Assembly (NCBI GenBank): GCA_900545085.1
Contig: UQXU01000023.1
Span: 1-22,286 of the forward strand
Direction: 5' to 3'
Origin: an uncultured Eubacteriales bacterium
GTDB taxonomy: Bacteria > Bacillota > Clostridia > Christensenellales > Christensenellaceae
Length of the DNA stretch: 22,286 bases
Shown: positions 7,939 through 15,897 of the stretch, piece by piece
Layout of the letters: the number at the start of each line of letters is the position of its first letter
How positions within the stretch are numbered: the stretch's first letter is position 1
Notes under the pieces: generated by a model
What the model was told of the DNA's origin: nothing
The model's input: only the letters and a program-made list of their open reading frames with translations
Database searches by the model: none
Translations under genes and position numbers: made by a program

Positions 7939-10900
7939 CTATAAATCTTCGTCTTTTATAGCCTTGATTTCGCGCTTCATAAATATATCATACAGCGCAG
8001 GAATTACGAACAGCGTGAGCAGCGTCGCGTATGCCAGACCGCCTATTATAGCAAGCGCAAGCGGCTGAAGCATATCCGCTCCCGTGCCAATTCCAAGAGC
8101 CATAGTAACCAGACCAAGTATTGTAGTCAAAGCAGTCATCAGTATTGGACGCATTCTTATTTTCCCCGCAGCTATCAGAGCTGTTCTGCGTTCCATTCCG
8201 TCTTGACGAAGATTGTTCACACAGTCTACAAACACTATGCCGTTGTTTACTACTATGCCCATAAGGACTACAAGCCCAATCATAGACACTACGGAAAGCT
8301 CAATACCGCATATTATGTGCATCAGCAATCCGCCCGTGAATGCCAACGGAATCGTAAACATTACTATAAACGGGCTGAGGAAAGACTGGAACTGAGCAGC
8401 CATAATAATGTAAATCAGAACTATAGCAACCACCGCCATAAACACCAGATCCTTCATTAAATCTGCAATAAACTCGCCTTCGCCGCCCATCGTAACCTCA
8501 TAGCCCTTGGGAGGTTCGTAGTCCTGCATCGCTTCTTCTACCGCTGAGTTCACTTTTCCTATATTGTATCCGTCGGCGAGCTGAGCCGAAACTTCAACCG
8601 TGCGGACAGAATCCTCATGCGATATGCTGTCATAGCCTTTTTCTTCCGTTATATCTGCAATCTTTCCTAATTTTACCACTGCATCTTCCCGGTTTTTTGT
8701 GCCGTCCAGTTTCAAATTGGTCAGCTCGCCTTTTGTCACCTTGTTTTCGCTGCCCTGCGCTACTACTACAGTGTAATCTGTCGTATCGAGAGTTATATCC
8801 AACGCATCCCTTTCGTCGGAAAGCGCGTCCGCCACCTGAGAATAAACTTGAGCCACCGTCAGAGAATACTCCATAGCCTTGTTTTTATCTACAGTTACTC
8901 GAATTTCTGTCGGCGCAGTCTCAAAGCCGTCGGATATCTCCGCCGTTCCCGGGACGTCTTTTAAAATATCCGCAACTTCGCCCGCGGTTTTTCTCAATAC
9001 ATCCAAATCATCGCCGCTTATAGATACCGTTATGCCGCTGCCGGAGAGCATACTCATATCCATGCCGGAGGACGAGGCGTTTATATCACACTCCATGTCC
9101 TTAGTCTTATCTAATATTTCTGAGCATATCTCTTGGCTCGTCTTATTTCTGCTCTCATCCAACAGCAGATACATAGAAACAGAAGAGCTGTTTCCCATAC
9201 TCATCATGCCGCCGCTCTGCATTGCGCCCACAGTCTTTATGCCGTCTATCTGCATTATGCGGTCTACAGCCTCATCGCTCAGAGACCTCAGCTCTTTGTC
9301 ATTCACATCTCCTTCTACCGAGAGCGTTATGGAAATTTGTTCGCTGTCAGATTCAGGTATAAACGCCGTACCCAGATTTGCAGCGCCTATGCAGCTTACT
9401 GCAAAAAGCAAAGCCGCTCCTCCAATAACCACCCATTTGTGTCTCAAGGACTTCGCTGCGACATGTTCGTATTTTTCCAGCAGCCTGCTGAAAAACCCCG
9501 TGTCGTTCACTGAAGCCGATATTTTAAACTTAGTCGCCATAGCCGGCACAATGGTTATAGCTATAACCACACTCGCCAGCAAAGAGTATGCTATAGTCAG
9601 CGCCATATCTTGGAACAGCTCACGCAGCATCCCCTGAGCAAATACTATTGGCAGAAAAACACAAACCGTCGTCAATGTAGATGCTATTATAGCGCCTGAA
9701 ACTGATTTTGTACCTCGGAAGGCAGCCTTTGCAGGACTCATGCCTTCGGCACGGAGTCTGAAAATGTTCTCAATAACTACGATACTATTGTCAACCAGCA
9801 TTCCGACACCCAACGCCAGACCGGAAAGAGAAATCAGATTTATTGTAACTCCGGAGAAGTACATGAGCGCTACAGCCGTAATAAGGCTGAGAGGGATGCT
9901 GACCGCTACCATAATTGTAGGCTTTATTCTGCGCAGGAATATCAAAAGCATTATCACAGCAAGACCGCCGCCCATAAGCAGGTTCTGCAATACAGATTGA
10001 ATTACTACATCTATATACACTCCCTGGTCCATAAGGGCAGTTAGCTGTACATCAGGATATTCTTCACTCAGCTCAGCCATTTCATCACGCAGCGCGGACG
10101 CCACTTCCGAGACGGACATTTCGCTCTGCTTTGAAATTGTCAGCAGCAAACCATTATTCCCGTTTACTTTGGCATACATGTCGTCCGAGTTGTCCGTCAG
10201 CTCTACCTTAGCCACATCTTTGAGATATACTTTCCCTATCGCATTTTTGCCCGTATCGAACAAAAGCAGATTCTTTATCTCATCTACTCCTTCAAACTCG
10301 TCGCCTATTTTAACGGCGTATTTATCATCTCCGTCATATACATTCCCCGCAGGCATAGAGAAATTTTCGGCGGAAAGTATACTGCTTATCGCACTCATAG
10401 TAACTGCGCCGTCAAGATTCGCCGCCTTGTAAGCGCTCTCTTTGCTGCTTTCCAGCTGAGCCTCTGCTTGTTCCAGCTGAGCCTCTCCCGCTGTAATCTT
10501 TGCCACCGCCTCGGATACGGCCGTAGACATAGTGAACTGAGCGGATTGCAGAGCTATTTTCTGCTCGCTGAGCTGATTGAGTACAGCTTCGAGCTGCGCT
10601 CTCTGACCCGGCATCTCGTCTATAGCTCCCTGACATGCCGATATTCCTTCGTCCAGCAGAGCTATAGATTGGTCAAGCTCTTCCGGTGTCATTCCCATAG
10701 CTGAGATAATCTCGTTCAGCTGGGCCGCCTGCTGTTTCAGCTGATCTAATGAAGCTTGCAGCGCTTCTTTCTGTGCCACAAGCGCAGCTTTTTGAGACTC
10801 ATCCTCAGTCGCGTCTATCTGAGCTTGAAGCTCCTCAATCTGTGATTCCATAGATGCAATCTGTTGATCAAGCTCTGACAGAGATTCAACCGACGTTTTA

Positions 10901-11751
10901 ACCTCTTCGAGCGCAGCCTTCTGAAGCTCCAGAGCTGCGAGCTGATCTTCCAGCTCAGCTTGTGTAGCATCTATGGCGTTAATGCCCTGTTGAGATTGCG
11001 ATATTCCACTGTCTATCTGGGACAGACCGTTAACAAGCTGACTATACTGCATCCCCGTTTGGCTCTCCAGCTCGCTTTTGGCATTTTGGAGTTCCGCCTT
11101 GCCTTTATCTATCTCAGCCTGAGCGTCGCCCAGCTCTTTATCTACGCTTGATATTATTTTTTCATTCAAAGCATCTATCTTGCTCTGATCCAGCGTTACT
11201 TTTATCTGGTTCTCTACCAATCCGTTATCAGATACGGACGCTACGCCGTCCACCCTGTTCAGCGCAGGAATAATATTCTCTTTAGTAAAAGCAGAAAGCT
11301 CCTGCATATCCATATTGCCTGAATCTACGGTCAGCACCATCGCAGGCATCATATCCGGATTGATTCTCATAAGCACGGGAGCCGTAGCCCCGTCCGGCAG
11401 CTCAGATTGAACAGCGCTTACGCTGTTGTTCAAATCTATCATCGTCGCATCCATGTTGGTGTTGGTATTGAATTCCAATATAACCATAGACACACCATCC
11501 ATGGACACGCTCTGCATCTCTTTCAGCCCGCTCGTCTGCGCCGCCGCGCTCTCCAGAACACCGGTGACGCTCTGCTCGATTTTTTCGGGATTCGAACCGG
11601 GCGATGCTGAATATATAACAACATACGGCAGATTCATACTTGGCATTAAGTCAGTCTGCATATTCATAAACGATATTACGCCTAATATAACCGCCACGAT
11701 ACCCGCCAGCAATATTGTTACAGGTCTTTTAACACTTAACTTTGATAACAT
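7939..11751 (-). CDS. RND (HAE1/AcrB-type) exporter with a large extracytoplasmic coiled-coil insertion
   Basis: A proton-driven RND exporter of the AcrB/SwrC type. Numbering is from the ATG at 11751, chosen because GGAG lies 5 nt before it and LSKLSVKRPVTIL is the usual RND start; an ATG at 11775 has no ribosome site. TM1 is near residues 11-30. The first extracytoplasmic region runs to about 580 and contains a heptad-rich coiled coil at about 197-442, where AcrB has its docking subdomain. TM2-TM7 follow, including TM4 motif GMLVDNSIVVIEN (D654, N655), then a second extracytoplasmic region of normal size (about 790-1100) and TM8-TM12. The second Asp of AcrB's D407-D408 pair is Asn, and the TM10 lysine (AcrB K940) is Asn in MGIVVNNGIVFVD (N1169/N1170). 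At 1270 residues it is over 200 longer than AcrB. No membrane-fusion or outer-membrane partner gene is nearby, which suits a one-component Gram-positive pump. Substrate unknown. Confidence 0.93.
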   Translation of the reverse strand: MLSKLSVKRPVTILLAGIVAVILGVISFMNMQTDLMPSMNLPYVVIYSASPGSNPEKIEQSVTGVLESAAAQTSGLKEMQSVSMDGVSMVILEFNTNTNMDATMIDLNNSVSAVQSELPDGATAPVLMRINPDMMPAMVLTVDSGNMDMQELSAFTKENIIPALNRVDGVASVSDNGLVENQIKVTLDQSKIDALNEKIISSVDKELGDAQAEIDKGKAELQNAKSELESQTGMQYSQLVNGLSQIDSGISQSQQGINAIDATQAELEDQLAALELQKAALEEVKTSVESLSELDQQIASMESQIEELQAQIDATEDESQKAALVAQKEALQASLDQLKQQAAQLNEIISAMGMTPEELDQSIALLDEGISACQGAIDEMPGQRAQLEAVLNQLSEQKIALQSAQFTMSTAVSEAVAKITAGEAQLEQAEAQLESSKESAYKAANLDGAVTMSAISSILSAENFSMPAGNVYDGDDKYAVKIGDEFEGVDEIKNLLLFDTGKNAIGKVYLKDVAKVELTDNSDDMYAKVNGNNGLLLTISKQSEMSVSEVASALRDEMAELSEEYPDVQLTALMDQGVYIDVVIQSVLQNLLMGGGLAVIMLLIFLRRIKPTIMVAVSIPLSLITAVALMYFSGVTINLISLSGLALGVGMLVDNSIVVIENIFRLRAEGMSPAKAAFRGTKSVSGAIIASTLTTVCVFLPIVFAQGMLRELFQDMALTIAYSLLASVVIAITIVPAMATKFKISASVNDTGFFSRLLEKYEHVAAKSLRHKWVVIGGAALLFAVSCIGAANLGTAFIPESDSEQISITLSVEGDVNDKELRSLSDEAVDRIMQIDGIKTVGAMQSGGMMSMGNSSSVSMYLLLDESRNKTSQEICSEILDKTKDMECDINASSSGMDMSMLSGSGITVSISGDDLDVLRKTAGEVADILKDVPGTAEISDGFETAPTEIRVTVDKNKAMEYSLTVAQVYSQVADALSDERDALDITLDTTDYTVVVAQGSENKVTKGELTNLKLDGTKNREDAVVKLGKIADITEEKGYDSISHEDSVRTVEVSAQLADGYNIGKVNSAVEEAMQDYEPPKGYEVTMGGEGEFIADLMKDLVFMAVVAIVLIYIIMAAQFQSFLSPFIVMFTIPLAFTGGLLMHIICGIELSVVSMIGLVVLMGIVVNNGIVFVDCVNNLRQDGMERRTALIAAGKIRMRPILMTALTTILGLVTMALGIGTGADMLQPLALAIIGGLAYATLLTLFVIPALYDIFMKREIKAIKDEDL

Positions 11752-11811
11752 TATTTCTCCATTCAGTACAGACATTATTGTAAGTGTACTAATTAATTTT
11801 TATACCCATAT

Positions 11812-11840
11812 ATATTAGCACAATGCGCATGACATGTAAA
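11812..11840 (-). promoter_or_regulatory. Sigma-A promoter of the RND gene
   Basis: On the minus strand, TTTACA (11840-11835), a 17-nt spacer, and TAATAT (11817-11812). The implied leader is about 55 nt. It diverges from the plus-strand promoter at 11917-11945. Confidence 0.55.
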
Positions 11841-11916
11841 CAAATTATGAAAATTTTGCAAAAAGATATATTACAAATTTTAATACAAACACGCTGCAAA
11901 TATACAAGATATAGTA

Positions 11917-11945
11917 TTGACACAGCCAATTCCGTACTGTATACT
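11917..11945 (+). promoter_or_regulatory. Consensus sigma-A promoter of a plus-strand small RNA
   Basis: TTGACA (11917-11922, perfect), a 17-nt spacer, and TATACT (11940-11945). An A/T-rich stretch (11838-11916) lies upstream, as in UP-element promoters. It is the best sigma-A promoter match I found in the window, yet no protein gene follows on this strand. Confidence 0.75.
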
Positions 11946-11953
11946 GGAATTGG
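11926..11953. promoter_or_regulatory. Perfect palindromic operator overlapping the small-RNA promoter
   Basis: CCAATTCC (11926-11933), a 12-nt centre, and GGAATTGG (11946-11953). The arms are exact inverted repeats. They sit between the -35 and -10 elements and across the start point, where a dimeric repressor would block transcription. The regulator is not in the window. Confidence 0.6.
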
Positions 11954-12131
11954 AAATACCTACAAGCCTATTTTTCCTCTTCGACACGGCGCAGCCATGC
12001 TCTGTTTTTATCCTCTGACTTTGACTCTCCGCATGGCGCGCCGTTCCCCTGGTTCTTTTATTTTGATGTTTTTCAATGCCGGTATGTTTAAAATATTTGT
12101 TCTCGACGCAGCTTTTAAAAGCTGCATTTTT
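11952..12131 (+). ncRNA. Candidate small regulatory RNA, about 180 nt
   Basis: A transcript expected to start near 11952 from the consensus promoter and end at the terminator at 12108-12131. It contains a 14-bp stem, ACGGCGC (11986-11992) and GCCATGC (11994-12000) pairing exactly with 12031-12044, with only A11993 bulged. The stem closes a 30-nt pyrimidine-rich loop. Loop and flanks carry UCCUC and UUCCCCU-type motifs, which in Gram-positive small RNAs often pair with Shine-Dalgarno sequences. No ORF here has a ribosome site; the one long frame (11823-12134) runs through both promoter and terminator. I do not recognise it as 6S, SRP, tmRNA or RNase P RNA. It could instead be an unusual leader whose gene has been lost. 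Confidence 0.55.
12108..12131 (+). terminator. Intrinsic terminator of the small-RNA candidate
   Basis: A perfect palindrome GCAGCTTTT/AAAAGCTGC (12108-12125) followed by ATTTTTT. Confidence 0.8.
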
Positions 12132-12137
12132 TAACAG

Positions 12138-12178
12138 AAAAATCCTGCCGAGAGATAATACTCCAAGCAGGATTTTTT
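12138..12178. terminator. Second, bidirectional terminator hairpin
   Basis: AAAAATCCTGC (12138-12148) pairs exactly with GCAGGATTTTT (12167-12177), with an 18-nt loop. It is a back-up to the terminator just upstream on the plus strand, or ends a minus-strand transcript arriving from the tkt side. Confidence 0.8.
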
Positions 12179-12383
12179 CATCATTCAGCAGGGATATTAC
12201 AGCCGGGAGCAGACGCAGCGCTGAGCAATGTATCAATCCGGGCACAAATCGACTTTATTGCTTCACACCTTATCCCGCGCTATACAATGGGCATTATTTT
12301 GTAAGTGTGAAATCATTGTTAGCGATAACGCCTGCAATACTTTTCTCTCGTCGGCTCGCGGTTAGCCAAAAGCTTGTCTATAA
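12179..12383. other. Non-coding stretch with a hairpin and a weak promoter-like site
   Basis: No credible ORF. A stem TTCACAC(C)TTA (12262-12272) pairs with TAAGTGTGAA (12302-12311) apart from one bulged base. Overlapping it on the plus strand is a promoter-like pair, TTGCTT (12258-12263), 17 nt, TATACA (12281-12286). A transcript from it would reach the hairpin at 12384-12417, about 125 nt in all. I cannot say whether this is a second small RNA or decayed sequence. Confidence 0.3.
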
Positions 12384-12417
12384 AAAACAGTACGGTATAA
12401 AATTGCCGTACTGTTTT
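12384..12417 (-). terminator. Intrinsic terminator of transketolase
   Basis: AAAACAGTACGG (12384-12395) pairs exactly with CCGTACTGTTTT (12406-12417). On the minus strand the hairpin is followed by TTTTTT-type sequence. It is 31 nt after the tkt stop codon and could act weakly on the plus strand. Confidence 0.85.
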
Positions 12418-12447
12418 AAAGTCAAAATATAATCATTTTTTATCTCT

Positions 12448-14418
12448 TTATAGCTTTATAGCTGCTTTTGCCTTTGCAACTGTATTTTCTACGGTAAAAC
12501 CAAAGTGCTCAAAAAGCTGCTTGCCGGGAGCTGACGCGCCGAAGCCTTCCATGCACACAAACTCGGAACAGCCATATCTATCCCAGCCGAAGCTTACGCC
12601 TGCTTCTATAGCTACACGAGCCTTTATGCTGTCGGGCAGAACACTCTGTTTGTATTCTTCACTCTGCTCGTCGAAAAGCTCAGCGCAGGGCATACTTACA
12701 ACACGGGCAGAAATTCCCTCGGCTTCCAAAGATTCAGAAGCTTTGAGCGCCAATTCAACTTCGCTGCCTGTGGCTATGAGTATTACCTGCGCATTCTCTG
12801 CATCTTTTAATACATAACCGCCCTTCAAGGCCGCCTTGCCCGTATTTTCATAACAAGGCAATCCCTGACGTGAAAGCGCTATAGCCGACGGCTTGCCCAA
12901 CGTCAATGCAGCTTCATACGCAGCCGCCGTCTCCTTACCGTCCGCAGGTCTGAATGTATACGTTCCCGGAATAGATCTCAGCATAGCCAATTGCTCTATA
13001 GGCTCATGTGTGCAGCCGTCCTCTCCGACGCCTATGGAATCGTGAGTAAGCACGTATATCACCGGCAGACCCATAAGAGCGCTCATTCTGATAGCAGGCT
13101 TCATGTAGTCACTGAACACCATAAACGTAGCGCAGTAAGGATGCAGGCCGCCGTGAAGTGCAATTCCGTTGCAGATAGCCGTCATCGCAAATTCACGTAT
13201 ACCGAAATGTACGTTATTGCCGCTGCGGTTTGTCTTAGAGAAATACTCCGATTTTTTCAGCAGAGTGTTGTTAGAAGGCGCGAGATCCGCACTTCCGCCG
13301 AAAAGATTAGGCAGTTTTTCTGCAATCCTGTTCAACACAACGCCTGACGCCTTCCGCGTAGCCATGCTCTCGCTGAACTCATAGAAATCGCCGTCAAATA
13401 CAGCGCTCTCTACAGGAGCGAAATAAGACTGATAGCGGGCGTAATCCTCCGGGTATTTCTGCGCATAATCTTCCATCATGCTTTTCCAGCTCTTTTCGTT
13501 TTCGTCAGCAGCACGCATAAAGCTCATAACCGCATCCGTAACCTCTTCCGGAACTGTAAAACTGGGATATTCCCATCCCAACGCCAGTCTCAGCTCAGTT
13601 ATATTGTCATCTCCCAACGGCGCGCCGTGGCTTTTTTCCGAACCCTGGAGCGGAGATCCGTATCCTATCGTTGTATTTACTATAATCAACGTCGGCTTAT
13701 CTGTCTGGGACTTAGCCGCTGCTATGGCGTCGTTTATGTCCTCGAATCCCGTGTTTCCGTCCGCGACCTCCAGAACCTCCCAGCCGTAAGCCTGATAACG
13801 CATTTTAACGTCTTCGGAGAATGCCTCGTCTGTGCTGCCTTCTATCGTTATCTGATTTCTGTCATAAAGCACTATCAGCTTGCCTAAGCCGAGGTGACCT
13901 GCGAGAGAGCTTGCCTCGCCGGACACGCCTTCCTGCAAGCAGCCGTCTCCGCAAAGCGCAAATGTATAATGATCTACAACATCATAACCCGGTTTATTAA
14001 ATTCCGCCGCAAGTCTCGCCTCTGCCATAGCCATACCCACCGCCTGAGCAATGCCCTGGCCGAGAGGTCCGCTTGTAGCCTCGACGCCCTTTGTCAAACC
14101 AAATTCAGGATGTCCGGGAGTCTTGCTTCCGAGCTGGCGGAAATTTTTCACGTCCTCCATCGTGACGCCGTACTCAAAAATATGAAGCAGAGAATAAAGC
14201 AGCGCAGAGCCATGTCCCGCGGAAAGCACGAATCTGTCGCGGTTATCCCACTCAGGATCGGCAGGGTTATGCTTCATCTGCTTGTAAAAGAGCGTATATG
14301 CCATCGGAGACGCGCCCAGCGGCAGACCCGGATGTCCGGAATTTGCTTTCTGTATCATATCTACCGATAACATACGCAGCGTGTTGGTAAAAAGATTGTC
14401 TATATTTTCTAAATTCAT
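12448..14418 (-). CDS. tkt: Transketolase
   Basis: A thiamine-diphosphate enzyme of the non-oxidative pentose phosphate pathway that moves two-carbon ketol units between sugar phosphates. The 656-residue, three-domain single chain is typical of bacterial Tkt. Visible are the N-terminal [11 protein letters not shown], the [10 protein letters not shown] motif, the ThDP/Mg-binding segment starting GDGCLQEG and reaching DRNQITIEG, then the pyrimidine-domain [20 protein letters not shown], and a C-terminal domain ending near [11 protein letters not shown]. The ATG at 14418 is chosen because GGAGG lies 5 nt before it; a frame open to 14481 adds 21 residues without homology. It has its own extended -10 promoter and a terminator, though no clear terminator separates it from the patatin gene upstream. 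Confidence 0.97.
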   Translation of the reverse strand: MNLENIDNLFTNTLRMLSVDMIQKANSGHPGLPLGASPMAYTLFYKQMKHNPADPEWDNRDRFVLSAGHGSALLYSLLHIFEYGVTMEDVKNFRQLGSKTPGHPEFGLTKGVEATSGPLGQGIAQAVGMAMAEARLAAEFNKPGYDVVDHYTFALCGDGCLQEGVSGEASSLAGHLGLGKLIVLYDRNQITIEGSTDEAFSEDVKMRYQAYGWEVLEVADGNTGFEDINDAIAAAKSQTDKPTLIIVNTTIGYGSPLQGSEKSHGAPLGDDNITELRLALGWEYPSFTVPEEVTDAVMSFMRAADENEKSWKSMMEDYAQKYPEDYARYQSYFAPVESAVFDGDFYEFSESMATRKASGVVLNRIAEKLPNLFGGSADLAPSNNTLLKKSEYFSKTNRSGNNVHFGIREFAMTAICNGIALHGGLHPYCATFMVFSDYMKPAIRMSALMGLPVIYVLTHDSIGVGEDGCTHEPIEQLAMLRSIPGTYTFRPADGKETAAAYEAALTLGKPSAIALSRQGLPCYENTGKAALKGGYVLKDAENAQVILIATGSEVELALKASESLEAEGISARVVSMPCAELFDEQSEEYKQSVLPDSIKARVAIEAGVSFGWDRYGCSEFVCMEGFGASAPGKQLFEHFGFTVENTVAKAKAAIKL

Positions 14419-14461
14419 AGCATCCTCCAAAGCTTTGCCGAAAATAGTGTTTACGGCTAAT

Positions 14462-14470
14462 ATTATAGCA
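14462..14470 (-). promoter_or_regulatory. Extended -10 promoter of tkt
   Basis: TGCTATAAT on the minus strand, a perfect -10 with the TG extension and no clear -35. It lies about 45 nt before the tkt ATG. Confidence 0.6.
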
Positions 14471-14500
14471 CATTGCAACACAAAAATACAGCTAATGCTC

Positions 14501-15352
14501 TTATCTGCCGATATATTCCCGCAGCGCCGACATTTTCGATTTTGTGCGTTCCACTCCCTGATCGTATATTTCCCGAATTTTAGTCGGGTCTTTTTCCGTC
14601 CGTTTGAACCCTGCCGTCTCTATCGGGTCAATTACAAAAACTCTCTTTTTTCTTTCAAGCTCAAAAAGCTTTTCGCGCTGGGCATTGTAGAGCTGCGGTC
14701 TGCTCTCCATGGTGCGCAAAAGCTCTTTGTTTTCTCTATATGCCAAATTAATAGCCGTCTGCGTTCTTTCACGTTTTTTAATATAGCCTCTCTCTCTCGT
14801 GAGCACGACTATCACCCTGTCGCATCCGTCTTGAATCGCTTTTTCAAAAGGAATAGGATCTGAAAGCCCTCCGTCTAAGTATTTATACCCGTCTATTTCT
14901 ATAGGCTGAAACAAAACAGGCAGAGCGCACGTCGCGCGCAGCACGGTAAAAGCTCGGTCGTCCGGCGGCACACGTATATACTCTGCCTTTCCTGTATCTA
15001 TATTCGTACAAACGGCAAGCACATCGCCTTCAAAAGCAGCGAAGGCGTCAAAATCAAACGGGAGGTATTTGTTAGGTATATCGTCGAACACAAACTGCAG
15101 ATTGTAAAAACTCCTGTTGGATTTATCGAACAGGTGTCTCACTCCCATATATCTTTTGTCAGCAGTATATTTCGTTCCAATAGCCAAATTTCTGCCATAC
15201 TGTCCGGAAACATACGAAACGCCGTTGGCAATTCCCGCAGACGCTCCTATCACATAATCCGCAATTATATGTTCTTCAAGAAGAGCGTCCATGACTCCGC
15301 ATGAGAAGAACGCCCTGCTCGCGCCTCCTTCAAACACTATACCCAGCTTCAT
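14501..15352 (-). CDS. Patatin-like phospholipase (RssA/YlbK-type)
   Basis: A probable cytoplasmic lipid acyl hydrolase of 283 residues with the patatin Ser-Asp dyad. Motifs: oxyanion loop EGGASRA (8-14), the usual GGGxRG with changes; nucleophile elbow GASAG (36-40, S38); and [11 protein letters not shown] with D160. The C-terminal part, rich in Arg/Lys/Glu, resembles the DUF6363 tail of small bacterial patatins. There is no signal peptide or membrane segment. GGAG lies 8 nt before the ATG. The 130-nt gap to the 96-residue gene upstream holds stem-loops (15385-15436), so expression may be uncoupled. The physiological substrate is unknown. Confidence 0.9.
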   Translation of the reverse strand: MKLGIVFEGGASRAFFSCGVMDALLEEHIIADYVIGASAGIANGVSYVSGQYGRNLAIGTKYTADKRYMGVRHLFDKSNRSFYNLQFVFDDIPNKYLPFDFDAFAAFEGDVLAVCTNIDTGKAEYIRVPPDDRAFTVLRATCALPVLFQPIEIDGYKYLDGGLSDPIPFEKAIQDGCDRVIVVLTRERGYIKKRERTQTAINLAYRENKELLRTMESRPQLYNAQREKLFELERKKRVFVIDPIETAGFKRTEKDPTKIREIYDQGVERTKSKMSALREYIGR

Positions 15353-15384
15353 TTATTTTTCTCCATGTAGCTTTATTTAACAAA

Positions 15385-15436
15385 GGGCGCAGCCCCGCCA
15401 ATCATACACGACGGGGAGCGCACGCCCCTTATGATT
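15385..15436 (-). repeat. GC-rich stem-loops before the patatin gene
   Basis: Two structures: AATCATA/TATGATT (15400-15406 with 15430-15436) enclosing GGGG/CCCC (15413-15416 with 15425-15428), then GGGC-3-GCCC (15385-15395), followed on the minus strand by TTTGTT. The GC content stands out from the flanks. It may be an attenuator or weak terminator after the 96-residue gene, or an intergenic repeat. Confidence 0.45.
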
Positions 15437-15482
15437 TAAAAAACACCACTGCCTGCATCCGCATGGTCAAAGAATGTATATT

Positions 15483-15773
15483 TCAGCAGAATATAAGCTC
15501 TCTGCATACTATATCGTCAATTCGTTCCGCCATCTCCTCGAGATACTTATCTCTGTCTTTATCAGGCAGCTCCACATTCTCCAGCATATCTTCCCATAGC
15601 GTTTCCGCCAGTTCAACCGCTTCCTCTGCAATAAACGCGAGATGATCGTCCAGCTCATCCAATCTGACGAGTTCGGAAAGCTGACCTCTGGAACAATCCC
15701 GCAAAAACTCGGCACGCATGTCTGCATACCGTGCAGCGCTGACAAACCTTCCAATATCAACATCCATATTCAT
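15483..15773 (-). CDS. Small acidic helical protein, possibly MazG-like
   Basis: A 96-residue protein, strongly acidic and predicted by eye to be almost wholly alpha-helical. I do not recognise its family with certainty. It contains E50-E51-x-x-E54 and E83-x-x-D86 separated by 28 residues, which fits the EExxE(12-28)ExxD metal-binding pattern of all-alpha NTP pyrophosphohydrolases (MazG/dUTPase-2 superfamily) at the upper limit of spacing. Acidic helical proteins can match this by chance. It is likely real: GAGGGAG lies 4 nt before the ATG and a good promoter (15818-15847) lies upstream. The alternative frame at 15509-15763 is less credible. The patatin gene follows on the same strand. Confidence 0.65.
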   Translation of the reverse strand: MNMDVDIGRFVSAARYADMRAEFLRDCSRGQLSELVRLDELDDHLAFIAEEAVELAETLWEDMLENVELPDKDRDKYLEEMAERIDDIVCRELIFC

Positions 15774-15777
15774 TTTT

Positions 15778-15854
15778 CTCCCTCTTAAACATATGAAATT
15801 GTTTTGCTTCTATTTATATTATATACCATTTTAGGGGGATTTTACAAGAGGGAG
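15778..15854 (-). promoter_or_regulatory. Long-range anti-Shine-Dalgarno pair
   Basis: The ribosome site of the 96-residue gene, AAGAGGGAG (15786-15778 on the minus strand), is exactly complementary to CTCCCTCTT (15854-15846), 59 nt upstream. The upstream arm lies at and above the -35 element, so only read-through RNA from the carboxypeptidase gene would carry both arms. Confidence 0.45.
15818..15847 (-). promoter_or_regulatory. Sigma-A promoter of the 96-residue gene
   Basis: On the minus strand, TTGTAA (15847-15842), an 18-nt spacer, and TATAAT (15823-15818); TATATA with a 16-nt spacer overlaps it. Confidence 0.6.
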
Positions 15855-15897
15855 TTTGTGAAAGGCCTATCCATATTCTGCTTGCATAAGCGCTGTT

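Noticed and set aside
8879..9637. 252-residue plus-strand open frame
   Set aside because: It lies antisense within the RND gene; no ribosome site and no recognisable domain.
11952..12131. 6S RNA as identity of the small-RNA candidate
   Set aside because: The length fits, but 6S RNA should pair end to end as a long rod with a central bubble; here one internal 14-bp hairpin and a separate terminator dominate.
11823..12134. 103-residue plus-strand frame over the small-RNA region
   Set aside because: It begins before the promoter, crosses the -35/-10 elements and the 14-bp stem, and ends in the terminator. No Shine-Dalgarno sequence or protein-like pattern.
11880..12245. 121-residue minus-strand frame in the same gap
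   Set aside because: It runs through two terminator hairpins and has no ribosome site; composition is not protein-like.
15385..15436. CRISPR-like or tRNA-like structure
   Set aside because: Only one or two unequal stem-loops, with no regular spacing and no cloverleaf.
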